Part shown: positions 34,894 through 43,980 of the stretch, one piece after another | Layout: every line of letters begins with the position of its first letter | Position numbering within the stretch: position 1 is the first letter of the stretch | Source: an uncultured Lachnospiraceae bacterium | GTDB lineage: Bacteria; Bacillota; Clostridia; Lachnospirales; Lachnospiraceae | DNA length: 53,905 bases | Assembly: GCA_944376425.1 (NCBI GenBank) | Contig: CALWCS010000069.1 | Coordinates: 1 to 53,905, forward strand | Direction of reading: 5' to 3' | Translations under genes and position numbers: made by a program | The notes under the pieces: generated by a model | Database searches by the model: none | Told to the model about the DNA's origin: nothing | Seen by the model: the letters and a program-made list of their open reading frames with translations, nothing else

Positions 34894-35071
34894 GCTCTAG
34901 TTTCAAACGAATAAAAAGGCACCGATTTTTGAAACATTGAGGATTTGCCTAAGAGAAATACGAAAGAAGACCATGGAAATTTCATCTATAGTATGATATA
35001 CTGAACAAGATGCAGAATATAGGAAATATCAGGCAATGGAAGTCTATATACACAAAGATAGGAGGATTTCA

Positions 35072-36358
35072 ATGAGTAATCAATATAAGATTGAGACGAA
35101 ATGTATTCAGTCGGGATGGCATCCTAAAAAAGGAGAGCCGAGAGTTTTGCCGATTTATCAGAGTACAACTTTTAAGTATGATACGACAGATGAGATGGGA
35201 AAACTGTTTGATCTGGAGGAAGAAGGTTATTTTTATACACGCCTTCAAAATCCAACGAATGATGCAGTAGCCGCAAAGATCGCAGATTTGGAAGGCGGTG
35301 TGGCCGCAGTTTTGACATCTTCTGGACAGGCAGCAAATTTTTATGCAGTATTTAATATCTGTGAGGCAGGAGATCATATCGTCTGTGCAGCGGAAGTCTA
35401 TGGCGGAACATTTAATCTGTTCGGAGTTACGATGAAAAAGTTAGGAATTGATTGTACATTTATTGATGCCGACGCTTCAGAGGAGGAAATTGCAAAGGCA
35501 TTTCGTCCGAATACAAAAGTATTATTTGCAGAAACGATTGCAAATCCGGCTCTGGTTGTCCTGGATATTGAAAAATTTGCAAAAATTGCACATTCTCATG
35601 GAGTACCGCTGATTGTAGACAATACGTTTGCGACACCAGTCAACTGCCGTCCGTTTGAATGGGGAGCCGATATTGTGACACATTCTACTACAAAATATAT
35701 GGACGGTCATGCAATGCAGGTAGGAGGAGCAATTGTAGACAGCGGAAATTTTGACTGGGAAGCACAGAAAGAAAAATATCATGGACTGACAACCCCGGAT
35801 GAATCTTATCATGGAATTGTATATACACAAAAATTTGGCAAAAAAGCGTATATTACGAAAGCAACGGTTCAGCTTATGCGTGATCTCGGTTCTATTCCAG
35901 CTCCGATGAACTGCTTTTTGTTAAATGTCGGACTGGAGACGCTGCCGTTGAGAATGGAACGCCATTGCTATAATGCACAGAAAGTAGCAGAATTTTTAAA
36001 TGCGCATGAAAAAGTATCTCATGTAAACTTTGCAGGACTTCCGGGAGACAAATATTATACTTTGGCTAAGAAATATATGCCCAAAGGAACATGCGGAGTG
36101 ATTTCCTTTGAGTTAAAAGGTGGAAGAGAAGCAGCTGTTACTTTTATGGACGGACTAAAATTGGCTGCGATTGTAACACATGTAGCAGATGCAAGAACTA
36201 GCGTTCTTCATCCGGCAAGCCATACGCACAGACAGATGAACGATGAGCAGCTTGCAGAAGCCGGAGTTTCACCGGGAATGATTCGTCTTTCCGTTGGAAT
36301 TGAAAATGTGGAGGACATCATTGAAGATTTAAGTCAGGCACTTGATCTGGTAAAATAA
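35072..36358 (+). CDS. metY: O-acetylhomoserine sulfhydrylase / aminocarboxypropyltransferase
   Basis: 428 residues from ATG 35072, with GGAGGA upstream. A PLP enzyme of the Cys/Met metabolism family: the Schiff-base Lys is in THSTTKYMDGH, the PLP phosphate-binding part in TSSGQAANFYAV, and the cofactor-ring Asp in LIVDNTFATP. The length and the C-terminal HTHRQMNDEQLAEAGVS and RLSVGIENVEDII match MetY, which makes homocysteine from O-acetylhomoserine and sulfide. No SAM riboswitch is seen in the 180 bases upstream. A methionine gamma-lyase-like activity cannot be excluded. Confidence 0.93.
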   Translation: MSNQYKIETKCIQSGWHPKKGEPRVLPIYQSTTFKYDTTDEMGKLFDLEEEGYFYTRLQNPTNDAVAAKIADLEGGVAAVLTSSGQAANFYAVFNICEAGDHIVCAAEVYGGTFNLFGVTMKKLGIDCTFIDADASEEEIAKAFRPNTKVLFAETIANPALVVLDIEKFAKIAHSHGVPLIVDNTFATPVNCRPFEWGADIVTHSTTKYMDGHAMQVGGAIVDSGNFDWEAQKEKYHGLTTPDESYHGIVYTQKFGKKAYITKATVQLMRDLGSIPAPMNCFLLNVGLETLPLRMERHCYNAQKVAEFLNAHEKVSHVNFAGLPGDKYYTLAKKYMPKGTCGVISFELKGGREAAVTFMDGLKLAAIVTHVADARTSVLHPASHTHRQMNDEQLAEAGVSPGMIRLSVGIENVEDIIEDLSQALDLVK

Positions 36359-36605
36359 AAACTTGGACATTCAAAGGTCATTTTTTCCAAGCTTTGCTAT
36401 TTGCATGTCTATTTAGACAATATTAGGACGGACAAAAGTTTTGTTCCAATCGCGGACTTGATCATTTTCGTATTGTGCTGCGCTTTGGAAGAGAGACTTT
36501 TGCTTCGTCCTTTTCTGGTTTTTTGCGCGGTGACATTCCTGGTACGACGCAATCATGCAAAATATTTTAGTTTTTCAGGAGAAGAAGAAAAGAAAGGAGA
36601 AGAAA
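36359..36605. other. Gap between metY and the phosphoesterase gene
   Basis: About 250 bases. A loose inverted repeat (CTTGGA at 36362 with TCCAAG at 36386) just after metY may be a weak terminator. The rest carries no credible gene. Confidence 0.3.
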
Positions 36606-37292
36606 ATGATCTATATCACCGGTGATACGCATTGTCCCATTGACATGAAAAAATTAAAAAACAAAAGACTTCCTTCAGGATTGCAGACAAAAAAAGATTA
36701 TCTGATTATCTGCGGAGACTGCGGACTTGTCTGGGAAGGAGGAAAGGAAGAAACGTACTGGCAAAATCAGATAGAAGAGAAAAAATTTACAACCTTGTTT
36801 TTAGATGGGAATCATGAGGATCATAGAAGACTCTTACAATATCCGGAAGAAAGATGGAATGGCGGAAAAATTCACAGAATTCGCTCCAGTATTTTACATC
36901 TGATGAGAGGGCAGATATTTGAGATAGAAGGAATGGTATTTTTTGTGATGGGAGGTGCAGCATCTACAGACAAGGCAATGAGAAAAGAAGGATTTGACTG
37001 GTTTCCTGAAGAGATACCATCGAAAGAAGAAAGAGAAGAGGCACTGACTAACCTGGAACGAATGAATTGGAAAGTTGATTATGTTCTGACCCATACGGCT
37101 CCGACAGATATTATCTATAAAATAGGAAGAAAAGACAGGGCAGATGAATTTACAGATTTTCTTCAGAAGATAGAAGAGAGATTGAATTACAGACATTGGT
37201 ATTTTGGTCATTTTCATGAAGATCAGAAAATAGATGAGAAATCTACTTTGCTGTATCAGAAAATTCTGCCAGTTACGCGTGGAATAGTCTAA
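36606..37292 (+). CDS. Metallophosphoesterase
   Basis: 228 residues from ATG 36606 (AAAGGAGAAG upstream). Calcineurin-like metal-binding motifs are present in order: TGDTHC, ICGDCG, DGNHED, THTAP and FGHFHED. Phosphodiesterase or phosphatase acting on an unknown substrate in the cytoplasm. It precedes a second phosphoesterase of a different subtype (YhaO-like), so both may belong to one nucleic-acid maintenance unit, though a 145-base gap separates them. Confidence 0.9.
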   Translation: MIYITGDTHCPIDMKKLKNKRLPSGLQTKKDYLIICGDCGLVWEGGKEETYWQNQIEEKKFTTLFLDGNHEDHRRLLQYPEERWNGGKIHRIRSSILHLMRGQIFEIEGMVFFVMGGAASTDKAMRKEGFDWFPEEIPSKEEREEALTNLERMNWKVDYVLTHTAPTDIIYKIGRKDRADEFTDFLQKIEERLNYRHWYFGHFHEDQKIDEKSTLLYQKILPVTRGIV

Positions 37293-37436
37293 TTTTGATC
37301 CCTTGCGATTGCAGGAAGAAGATTTGATTTATATTTGGCTTAAGCCAAACTTGGATCGTGAGAAGAAGAACGGTGAAACTTGAAAGCACTTATGATCTGT
37401 GTTATGATGAAAAAAAATGAGAAAGGGAAGTGTGTT

Positions 37437-38492
37437 ATGAAATTTTTTCATATTTCGGATGTTCATCTGGGAGTATCTCCAGACCCTGGATTTCCCTGGA
37501 GTGATCTAAGATGCCGTGAAATCTGGCAGAGCTTTGAGGCATTTATTCAAAAGGTATCAGAAAAACAGGTTGATTTGCTGCTGATTGCAGGAGATCTGTT
37601 TCACCGACAACCTCTGATGAGAGAAATCAAAGAGATCAATAGCTTGTTTGCACTGATTCCCAAGACTAAAATTGTATTAATTGCCGGAGAACATGATTAT
37701 CTCCGTTCCGATTCCTGTTATCTGAAATTTCAGTGGAGTCCGAATGTGTTCGTAATGAATACAAAAGAGTGCAGAGGGATTTATTTCCCCGACTTAAATA
37801 CAGAAGTGTATGGGCTTAGTTATTATGAAAAAGAAATTTCAGAACCGCTGTATGACGGAATTTCTCCTCAAAATAATGGATGTTTTCATATTTTACTGGC
37901 ACATGGAGGAGATGAAAAACATATTCCGATTGACAGAAGAAAGATGGCACAATCAGGCTTTCACTATGTAGCAATGGGACATTGTCATAAATTTCAGCCT
38001 GTGATCGATTACCATGCTTATTACAGCGGAGCATTGGAGCCAATTGAAAAAACAGATTTGGGACCGCATGGATATATAGAAGGGGATGTAGATGAATATG
38101 GAAGAATGCGTATCCGATTTATCCCCTGGGCAAAACGAGAGTATTTGATTTTATCGGTGACATCGAATGAGAGATTTACGGATCAGAATTTAAAAGATCA
38201 GGTGGCAGAGGGAATAAAAAAGAGAGGAAAACAGCATTTTTACAGAATCTTAATTGACGGTGTCCGTGATCCGATGGTACATTTTGATCTGGAAGGATGT
38301 AAAAAGTTCGGAAATGTAGTAGAGATTATGGATCGGACGACTCCAATTTACAATTTCAGAAAACTTCTTCTGCAAAATGGAGACAATTTGATTGGGCGTT
38401 ATATCCGTCATTTTCAAAACGGTGCATTGACAGAGGCGGAAAAAGAAGCATTATATGAGGGAATTGACGCTTTGTTGGATACAAAGAGGTAA
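37437..38492 (+). CDS. YhaO/SbcD-like DNA exonuclease subunit
   Basis: 351 residues from ATG 37437 (GAAAGGGAAG upstream). The Mre11/SbcD-type phosphoesterase motifs are clear: FHISDVHLG, LIAGDLFHR, GEHDY (the usual Asn of GNHD replaced by Glu), LLAHGG and AMGHCHKFQ. A C-terminal capping domain follows. With the next gene it forms an SbcCD/YhaO-YhaN-type complex that processes DNA ends and hairpins. Confidence 0.88.
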   Translation: MKFFHISDVHLGVSPDPGFPWSDLRCREIWQSFEAFIQKVSEKQVDLLLIAGDLFHRQPLMREIKEINSLFALIPKTKIVLIAGEHDYLRSDSCYLKFQWSPNVFVMNTKECRGIYFPDLNTEVYGLSYYEKEISEPLYDGISPQNNGCFHILLAHGGDEKHIPIDRRKMAQSGFHYVAMGHCHKFQPVIDYHAYYSGALEPIEKTDLGPHGYIEGDVDEYGRMRIRFIPWAKREYLILSVTSNERFTDQNLKDQVAEGIKKRGKQHFYRILIDGVRDPMVHFDLEGCKKFGNVVEIMDRTTPIYNFRKLLLQNGDNLIGRYIRHFQNGALTEAEKEALYEGIDALLDTKR

Positions 38493-38524
38493 TATAAGGA
38501 GAGAGCCACAAAGAGGCAGAAAAT

Positions 38525-40069
38525 ATGGAAATTAAAGAACTTCAGATCAAACATTTTGGAAAATTTCAAAACGAGAGTATTCGTTTCCATGGAGGTTTAA
38601 ACATCCTTTATGGAGAAAATGAAATGGGAAAAACCACTTTGCATGCTTTTATCAGAGCGATGTTGTTTGGAATGGAGAAGGAAAGAGGAAAAGCTTCTAA
38701 AAATAACGAATATGTTTTGAGAGAACCTTGGGATAATCCTTCCTATTATGCAGGAACCATCCGATTTGAAAGTGGAGAAAAAATTTATCGTCTCAGCAGA
38801 AATTTCAGCGAAGAGGGACAAAGTACAGAGCTGTTTTGTGAGACAGATGGAATGGAATTAGAACCAGACCAGGCAAAGATAAGAGAATTGTTGGATGGTT
38901 TTAATGAAGCGGCTTTTTGCAACACCGTTTTTGTCAGTCAAAGAAGCAGCGAGACAGCATCAGAACTTGCCGATGAGATTCGAAATTTTGTTACGAACTA
39001 TCAGGAGGAAGGACAGTTTAACGTCAAAGAAGCGCTTACACATCTTAGAGATAAGAGACAAGAGTTGGAGCGAAAGAGAAAGAACAACCAGGATGAAAAA
39101 AAAGAAAACATTAAAAAGACGAAGACAAGATTAAGAGAACTGGAAAGGGAATTAGAAGATCTGCGCAGACAGACGAATGAGCAGAGCCAGCAGTTAATTC
39201 AGAAAAAAGAACGACGCTCTCAATTTATGCAGAACTGCGGAGATGCAGAGGAAAGAAAACAGAAAAATATCGGACTTTGGATGATTGTAGTTCTGGTCCA
39301 GATTGCAGCAGGCGCTGGCGCAATTTTAATTTCTCAATATCTGTCAGTATGGTTTATTGCAGTTATCGCAGCAATCGATCTGATTGTGCTGATGTTTCTC
39401 TTTTTCCACATTCAGACAAAAAAGCAGAGGCTTGAGAAAAAAAGCCAGGACAGACTGCGAAAAGAAGAGCAGATTTTAAAAAAGATGGAGTTAGAAGAAG
39501 AAAAACTCAGTGGAAAGCAGGAAATTTTGCAGGAGGAAATCCGGGAAAAAATGATGCAGACAGAGAATTTAAGAGAGATGCTTGAGGAAGAAGAAAACAG
39601 TTTTCAGAACAAAAAGATGGATCAGAAAATTGAAGGTCTTCAGATTGCAGAAAATACGATTCGGGATCTGTCGAGTGAAATGTATCGGGAATTCAGTAAA
39701 GGTCTTAACAAGAAAGTTTCAGAAATTTTATCGATGATCACAAGAGGGCGTTACAGAAAAGTATTTCTGGACGAAAAGATGAATGTGAGAATCGATACAG
39801 AAGAGCATCTGCTGTATCTGTATCAGGTCAGCAGAGGAACGATGGATCAAATTTATTTTGCAGTGCGTATGGCAGTCGGCGATTTTTTCTTTCAGGAGGA
39901 AAAACTTCCGGTTATTTTAGACGATGTGTTTGTCATGTACGACGAGAGAAGATTAAAAGAGACGCTGCGCTGGCTGTATCACAGCAATCGACAGGTATTA
40001 CTGTTTACGTGTCATAAAAGAGAAAGAGAACTCCTCCGTGAGATTGTCCATGAGGAAGAGGGAATATAG
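38525..40069 (+). CDS. YhaN/SbcC-like ATPase with a membrane hairpin in the coiled coil
   Basis: 514 residues, much shorter than YhaN (over 900). Walker A GENEMGKTT is at 30-38. A coiled coil spans about 165-245, two membrane helices about 250-270 and 273-296, and a second coiled coil follows to about 375. The C-terminal ATPase half has the ABC-like signature VSRGTMDQIYFAV and Walker B LPVILDDVF. So it is a head-to-tail SMC-like ATPase whose hinge is replaced by a membrane hairpin, placing the DNA-processing head at the membrane. It follows the exonuclease gene by 32 bases. Confidence 0.85.
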   Translation: MEIKELQIKHFGKFQNESIRFHGGLNILYGENEMGKTTLHAFIRAMLFGMEKERGKASKNNEYVLREPWDNPSYYAGTIRFESGEKIYRLSRNFSEEGQSTELFCETDGMELEPDQAKIRELLDGFNEAAFCNTVFVSQRSSETASELADEIRNFVTNYQEEGQFNVKEALTHLRDKRQELERKRKNNQDEKKENIKKTKTRLRELERELEDLRRQTNEQSQQLIQKKERRSQFMQNCGDAEERKQKNIGLWMIVVLVQIAAGAGAILISQYLSVWFIAVIAAIDLIVLMFLFFHIQTKKQRLEKKSQDRLRKEEQILKKMELEEEKLSGKQEILQEEIREKMMQTENLREMLEEEENSFQNKKMDQKIEGLQIAENTIRDLSSEMYREFSKGLNKKVSEILSMITRGRYRKVFLDEKMNVRIDTEEHLLYLYQVSRGTMDQIYFAVRMAVGDFFFQEEKLPVILDDVFVMYDERRLKETLRWLYHSNRQVLLFTCHKRERELLREIVHEEEGI

Positions 40070-40165
40070 AAAGAAAAGCAATCTGTTTGAGCGAATGAGA
40101 AAGGCAGACCTGTAAGCCACGTATCGCCGAAAAAAACAGAGCGATACGGCAGAATAATACAGAAC

Positions 40166-40214
40166 AAAAAGGCGATATGCAATTGTAAAAGAAGCATACC
40201 GCCTTTTCCTTTTT
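40166..40214. terminator. Bidirectional terminator between yhaN-like and prs genes
   Basis: AAAAAGGCGATATGC and GCATACCGCCTTTT pair over about 13 positions with a bulge, with A- and T-runs at both ends, between two convergent genes. Confidence 0.8.
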
Positions 40215-41400
40215 ATTGCCGAGTCGTTTGCTGTTTACGTTTGGCGAGGAATTTTTGAATGCGTTTGTTTGGATTTAAAAGTGAACTGATCGATGCGTCA
40301 TGATTTAAGGTATCAATGATATAAGCAATATATTTACTCATGTCACAGTTTACATAATATGGTTTGGAAAGCAGCTCAGGAGTCTGATAAATCAGGTTGG
40401 TGGTAAGAACAAAATCAAATAGTCCGTCTTCATAAGCACGATCAAATTTTTCCAGACCATTGGTAAACAAGCCGAATGTAGCGCAGATAAAAATACGTCC
40501 TGCTTTTCGAGATTTCAATTCTTTTGCGACGTCGATCACGCTTCCTCCTGAAGAAATCATATCATCAATGATAATCATATCTTTTCCTTCTACCTCAGTA
40601 CCCAGAAATTCATGAGCGACGATTGGATTTGTTCCATTTACAATATGAGCATAATCTCTTCTCTTATAAAACATACCCATGTCAACTCCAAGGACATTTG
40701 CCATATAGACTGCACGGCTGGTACCGCCTTCATCCGGGCTGATCACCATCAGATGCTGAGGATCGAGACAGATGTCAGGAGCAGCCCGGAATAGACCTTT
40801 AATAAACTGGTAAGCAGGCTGCACTGTCTCAAAACCGTGAAGAGGAATCGCATTCTGAACCCGAGGATCATGTGCGTCGAAAGTAATAATATTATCGACG
40901 TTCATATCGACTAATTCCTGAAGAGCAAGTGCACAGTCTAAAGATTCCCGCCCATTTCGTCTGTGCTGGCGACTTTCATATAAGAATGGCATGATGACCG
41001 TAATCCTTTTTGCTTTTCCGCCTACTGCGGCAATGACACGTTTTAAGTCCTGAAAATGATCGTCAGGCGACATATGATTGACACTTCCGTAAAGAGAATA
41101 GGTCATACTGTAATTGCAGACGTCTACTAAAATATACAGGTCATCGCCGCGTACAGATTCTTTGATAATTCCTTTTGCTTCTCCGGAACCAAAACGAGGG
41201 GTCGCAGCCTGAATAATATAACTGTCTCTTTGATATCCTTCAAATGCAGCTGTAGCGGCATCGGCATGATTTCTTTCATGACGCCACTGTACGAGGTAAG
41301 CATTGATCTTTTCACCGAGAGTTTTGCAGCTTTCCAGGGGGATAATACCCAGAGAGCCGACAGGAATAGTTTCAAGGTTACGTTCATCCGTTGTTTGCAT
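40213..41400 (-). CDS. prs: Ribose-phosphate pyrophosphokinase (PRPP synthetase), long form
   Basis: About 395 residues from ATG 41400; GGAGG sits eleven bases upstream, inside the six extra codons of the alternative ATG 41418, which has no site. It makes PRPP from ribose-5-phosphate and ATP. Recognisable parts are the FLYESRQHRRNGRESL flexible loop region, TFDAHDPRVQN, the PRPP-binding IIIDDMISSGGSVIDVA loop, and a typical C-terminal phosphoribosyltransferase fold. It exceeds the usual 315 residues because of N- and C-terminal extensions seen in Clostridia. Confidence 0.93.
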   Translation of the reverse strand: MQTTDERNLETIPVGSLGIIPLESCKTLGEKINAYLVQWRHERNHADAATAAFEGYQRDSYIIQAATPRFGSGEAKGIIKESVRGDDLYILVDVCNYSMTYSLYGSVNHMSPDDHFQDLKRVIAAVGGKAKRITVIMPFLYESRQHRRNGRESLDCALALQELVDMNVDNIITFDAHDPRVQNAIPLHGFETVQPAYQFIKGLFRAAPDICLDPQHLMVISPDEGGTSRAVYMANVLGVDMGMFYKRRDYAHIVNGTNPIVAHEFLGTEVEGKDMIIIDDMISSGGSVIDVAKELKSRKAGRIFICATFGLFTNGLEKFDRAYEDGLFDFVLTTNLIYQTPELLSKPYYVNCDMSKYIAYIIDTLNHDASISSLLNPNKRIQKFLAKRKQQTTRQ

Positions 41401-41475
41401 GATATCTTTTTCCTCCATTTTGATAATAATTAAGTAATTTATAGCTACTATAGTTTAACACAAAGTTTGTTCAGG

Positions 41476-42468
41476 TCAAGCTTTTCTTCCTGATAATTTT
41501 TTTTGAATGCGGATGTCATCTCCGATCAATTTACACATCGTATAATTGCTTGTGATCCGGGAAAACACTCGTTCGGAATACGTATCAGAAAAACGATCCA
41601 TAGGAAGATTCGTAGAAATAATCGTACTTTTTTGACGAATGAGACGTTCATTGATACACAGAAAAAGCTGAGCCGAGACAAAGGTATTCGTCAGTTCAGT
41701 TCCCAGATCATCAATGATCAGCAGATCACAGTCAAAAACATAGGGATAAAATTCCATTGCATCTTCGGCACGTGAAAAGGTATACTTTGCAAATAAATCA
41801 AAAAGCTGAAATGCCGAAAAATAGATGACGGAATGGGAACGGTCAATCAGCCATTTGGCAATACAATGAGATAAAAAAGTTTTTCCGACACCCGTATCAC
41901 CGTAAAAAAAGAGGTTACCTGGAGTCGTATCAAAAGAAAAAAGAAAATTTTTACATTCTCCTACCACTTTTTTTGCTGTATCCAAAGCAGAAAGACCGGT
42001 AGCGGGATTGATCATTTTAGTTGAGTAATAACGGTAAGTAAATTTAGAGAAATTTTCTGTCTCTAACACTTCACGGACATTGGACTGCATATAGAGAAGA
42101 TCAATTTCTTTTTGTTTAAAACAATGACATTTTTCATTGTCAATAAAGCCGGTATCTTTACAGTCAGGACATGTATAGTGGAGTTCAAGATAATCAGAAG
42201 GAAAACCATGTTCCTGTAAAGCCTGTGTCCTTTGCATGGAGAGAAAACAGATTTGTTCCTTAAGATCGTCCAGTGCATTTTCATCTCCGGCAAGCAGCTT
42301 TTTGGCACGACCGACACACAGAGAAGAAATCTGTCTGTCAATCTCAGAAAGTTTCGGAATTTTTTCGTAGGCTGTCTGAATACAGAGATCCTGACGGTGT
42401 TTATTTTCAAGCTGAGTATTTTGGTAAGTACGCAGGATAGCATCGTACTGAGAATTTTTTAAGGGCAA
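41476..42468 (-). CDS. DnaC/DnaI-type helicase loader
   Basis: 330 residues. The N-terminal region contains a zinc-binding group (C-P-D-C, then C-H-C in NEKCHCF at about residue 130). The AAA+ domain has Walker A YGDTGVGKTFL, Walker B DLLIIDDLG, and sensor/Arg-finger IISTNLPMDRFSD. It would load the replicative helicase, partnered by the DnaD-type protein encoded 44 bases upstream. The operon reads away from the DnaA-box cluster. Confidence 0.9.
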   Translation of the reverse strand: MPLKNSQYDAILRTYQNTQLENKHRQDLCIQTAYEKIPKLSEIDRQISSLCVGRAKKLLAGDENALDDLKEQICFLSMQRTQALQEHGFPSDYLELHYTCPDCKDTGFIDNEKCHCFKQKEIDLLYMQSNVREVLETENFSKFTYRYYSTKMINPATGLSALDTAKKVVGECKNFLFSFDTTPGNLFFYGDTGVGKTFLSHCIAKWLIDRSHSVIYFSAFQLFDLFAKYTFSRAEDAMEFYPYVFDCDLLIIDDLGTELTNTFVSAQLFLCINERLIRQKSTIISTNLPMDRFSDTYSERVFSRITSNYTMCKLIGDDIRIQKKLSGRKA

Positions 42469-42512
42469 TGTTCAATTCTCCTTTCTTTGGATAAGAGTGA
42501 TAAAACAGTCCT

Positions 42513-43580
42513 CTAATCTGCATTTAACAGTTGCTTTTCAAGTTGTTCAAAATCGTACTGCCGTTGATGAAAATTATTAAAACGATTGTTAGAAGAAACA
42601 GGAGCTGAAGCAGGAGAAGAAACAGGGCGTTTTATCTTCTGATGTTCTTCAAATGCTTTCATCTGTTCTACTGTTTTAATTCCACTGTTTTTCCAGCTAA
42701 TCAGGATTTTTTCAGTATAAGAAAAATTAGGCTGATGAATCCGGTCAATCGTCCGATGACATGCCTCGATAATTAAATCAGGGGAGAGTTCATATTCTTT
42801 CAGCCACCGTGACATGTATTCGATTTCGGAATCGACAGGATTGCGTCCTCGAATTCCGAAAGCACGCAGAATGGCAAAATAGGTTTTATTGTACTGGAGA
42901 ATACTCTGCTTTGCCTGAGCTACTGTTCGGATACCTTCTTTTGCCCAGGACATGGCAACAGTTTCCATATAGCGGCAATTTCCGCATCCTTTTGATACAC
43001 AGTACTCGATCAGATATTCAATCAAATCTGATGAAAAATGCAGTCCATCATAAAAATAGAGAATCGTAGAAATCTCCGTGGAATCAAGCGTCTTTCCAAG
43101 ATACTGCTCGGCAATAAAAAAGAGCTGCTGAATTTCCTCTTTTGACTGTAAAAAGGCAAGCTTCTCTGGGGTTAGTTTTCCTGATTCCGATAACTTATGG
43201 GAGGAAGAAAGCGTGGTCGCAGAAGCGGGAGGAGAAGCAGCCAAAACAGAAGATTCTGACTTTGGTGATGTTGTCTCTTTTGAAGGAGGAATATCTAAAA
43301 AAGTGATATCCGTGATCCAGCCATTTTCACTTTTTGTCAGACGGAGCAATCCCAGTTTTTCCCAGTAGGCAAGGGCACGTTTGATATCCTTCTCTGTATG
43401 ATCCAGAAGATCCGCAATTGCTGTAAAAGAGATTTCTTCTTCTGCCTGAGCGCAGCGCAGCAGATACAGATAAAGCTTAACGTATTCTCCGCTTGCAGAA
43501 GCCATATATTGATCGATAAACTGATTTTGGATGATCGTTGTATTTTTAGTTTGGTTCGTGTGTAAAAATAATGGATTCAT
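42513..43580 (-). CDS. DnaD-domain replication initiation protein (DnaB/DnaD-like)
   Basis: 355 residues. The N-terminal winged-helix part (about 1-100) includes EISFTAIADLLDHTEKDIKR. Two DnaD-type domains follow (about 150-220, with YLIEYCVSKGCGNCRYME, and about 235-310, with WLKEYELSPDLIIEACHRT and the YTEKILISWKNSGI motif). A Ser/Ala/Pro-rich linker joins parts. DnaD proteins bridge DnaA and helicase loading. Its promoter region contains the DnaA-box cluster, so its expression may respond to DnaA. Confidence 0.9.
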   Translation of the reverse strand: MNPLFLHTNQTKNTTIIQNQFIDQYMASASGEYVKLYLYLLRCAQAEEEISFTAIADLLDHTEKDIKRALAYWEKLGLLRLTKSENGWITDITFLDIPPSKETTSPKSESSVLAASPPASATTLSSSHKLSESGKLTPEKLAFLQSKEEIQQLFFIAEQYLGKTLDSTEISTILYFYDGLHFSSDLIEYLIEYCVSKGCGNCRYMETVAMSWAKEGIRTVAQAKQSILQYNKTYFAILRAFGIRGRNPVDSEIEYMSRWLKEYELSPDLIIEACHRTIDRIHQPNFSYTEKILISWKNSGIKTVEQMKAFEEHQKIKRPVSSPASAPVSSNNRFNNFHQRQYDFEQLEKQLLNAD

Positions 43581-43756
43581 TTAGTCACCTACGTTTCGGA
43601 ATTTTGGAGGTCTGCAGACGATAAGTCTGAATCGTTACGGCTGTGAGAATGCAGGATCTCCGAGAACAATGATTTCGATTCTGTTATGGTCTAATAAGTA
43701 TACCACAACTCGAAAAAAAAGAGAACAGCCAGTTTTTTGGTGAATAGATGTCAAAT

Positions 43757-43976
43757 AGTGGATAACTCTGTGGATAAGATGTGGATAACTGAAAAAAATA
43801 AAATGTGGATAATGTGGATAACTTTGTGGATAACTTTAAAAATGTAAACTGAAAAAACAAAGTAAATATCGAGATTTTAGCTAAAATTAAACATTATTTT
43901 ATCTTGTTATGTAAAATAAGTTATCCACAAAGTTATCCACATACCATTTTTTTGAGAAAAAATAATATGTGGATAA
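43757..43976. promoter_or_regulatory. Cluster of nine DnaA boxes with AT-rich core
   Basis: Eight perfect TTATCCACA boxes and one with a single mismatch occur in 220 bases. Six are TGTGGATAA-oriented at 43757 (mismatched), 43769, 43780, 43804, 43813 and 43825. Two inverted ones lie at 43921 and 43933, and one more in the first orientation at 43968. Between 43834 and 43920 is a nearly pure A/T stretch. The cluster lies upstream of the dnaD-dnaC operon and just past the stop of murC. It has the make-up of an origin or of a DnaA-titrating or regulatory locus. DnaA and DnaN genes are not in the window. The bases 43581-43756 have no gene. Confidence 0.85.
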
Positions 43977-43980
43977 GTTT

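Noticed and set aside
34894..35071. SAM riboswitch ahead of metY
   Set aside because: No S-box type helices or anti-terminator arrangement could be recognised.
43757..43976. CRISPR or simple direct-repeat array
   Set aside because: The repeated unit is the nine-base DnaA box with irregular spacing and both orientations, not a long repeat with uniform spacers.
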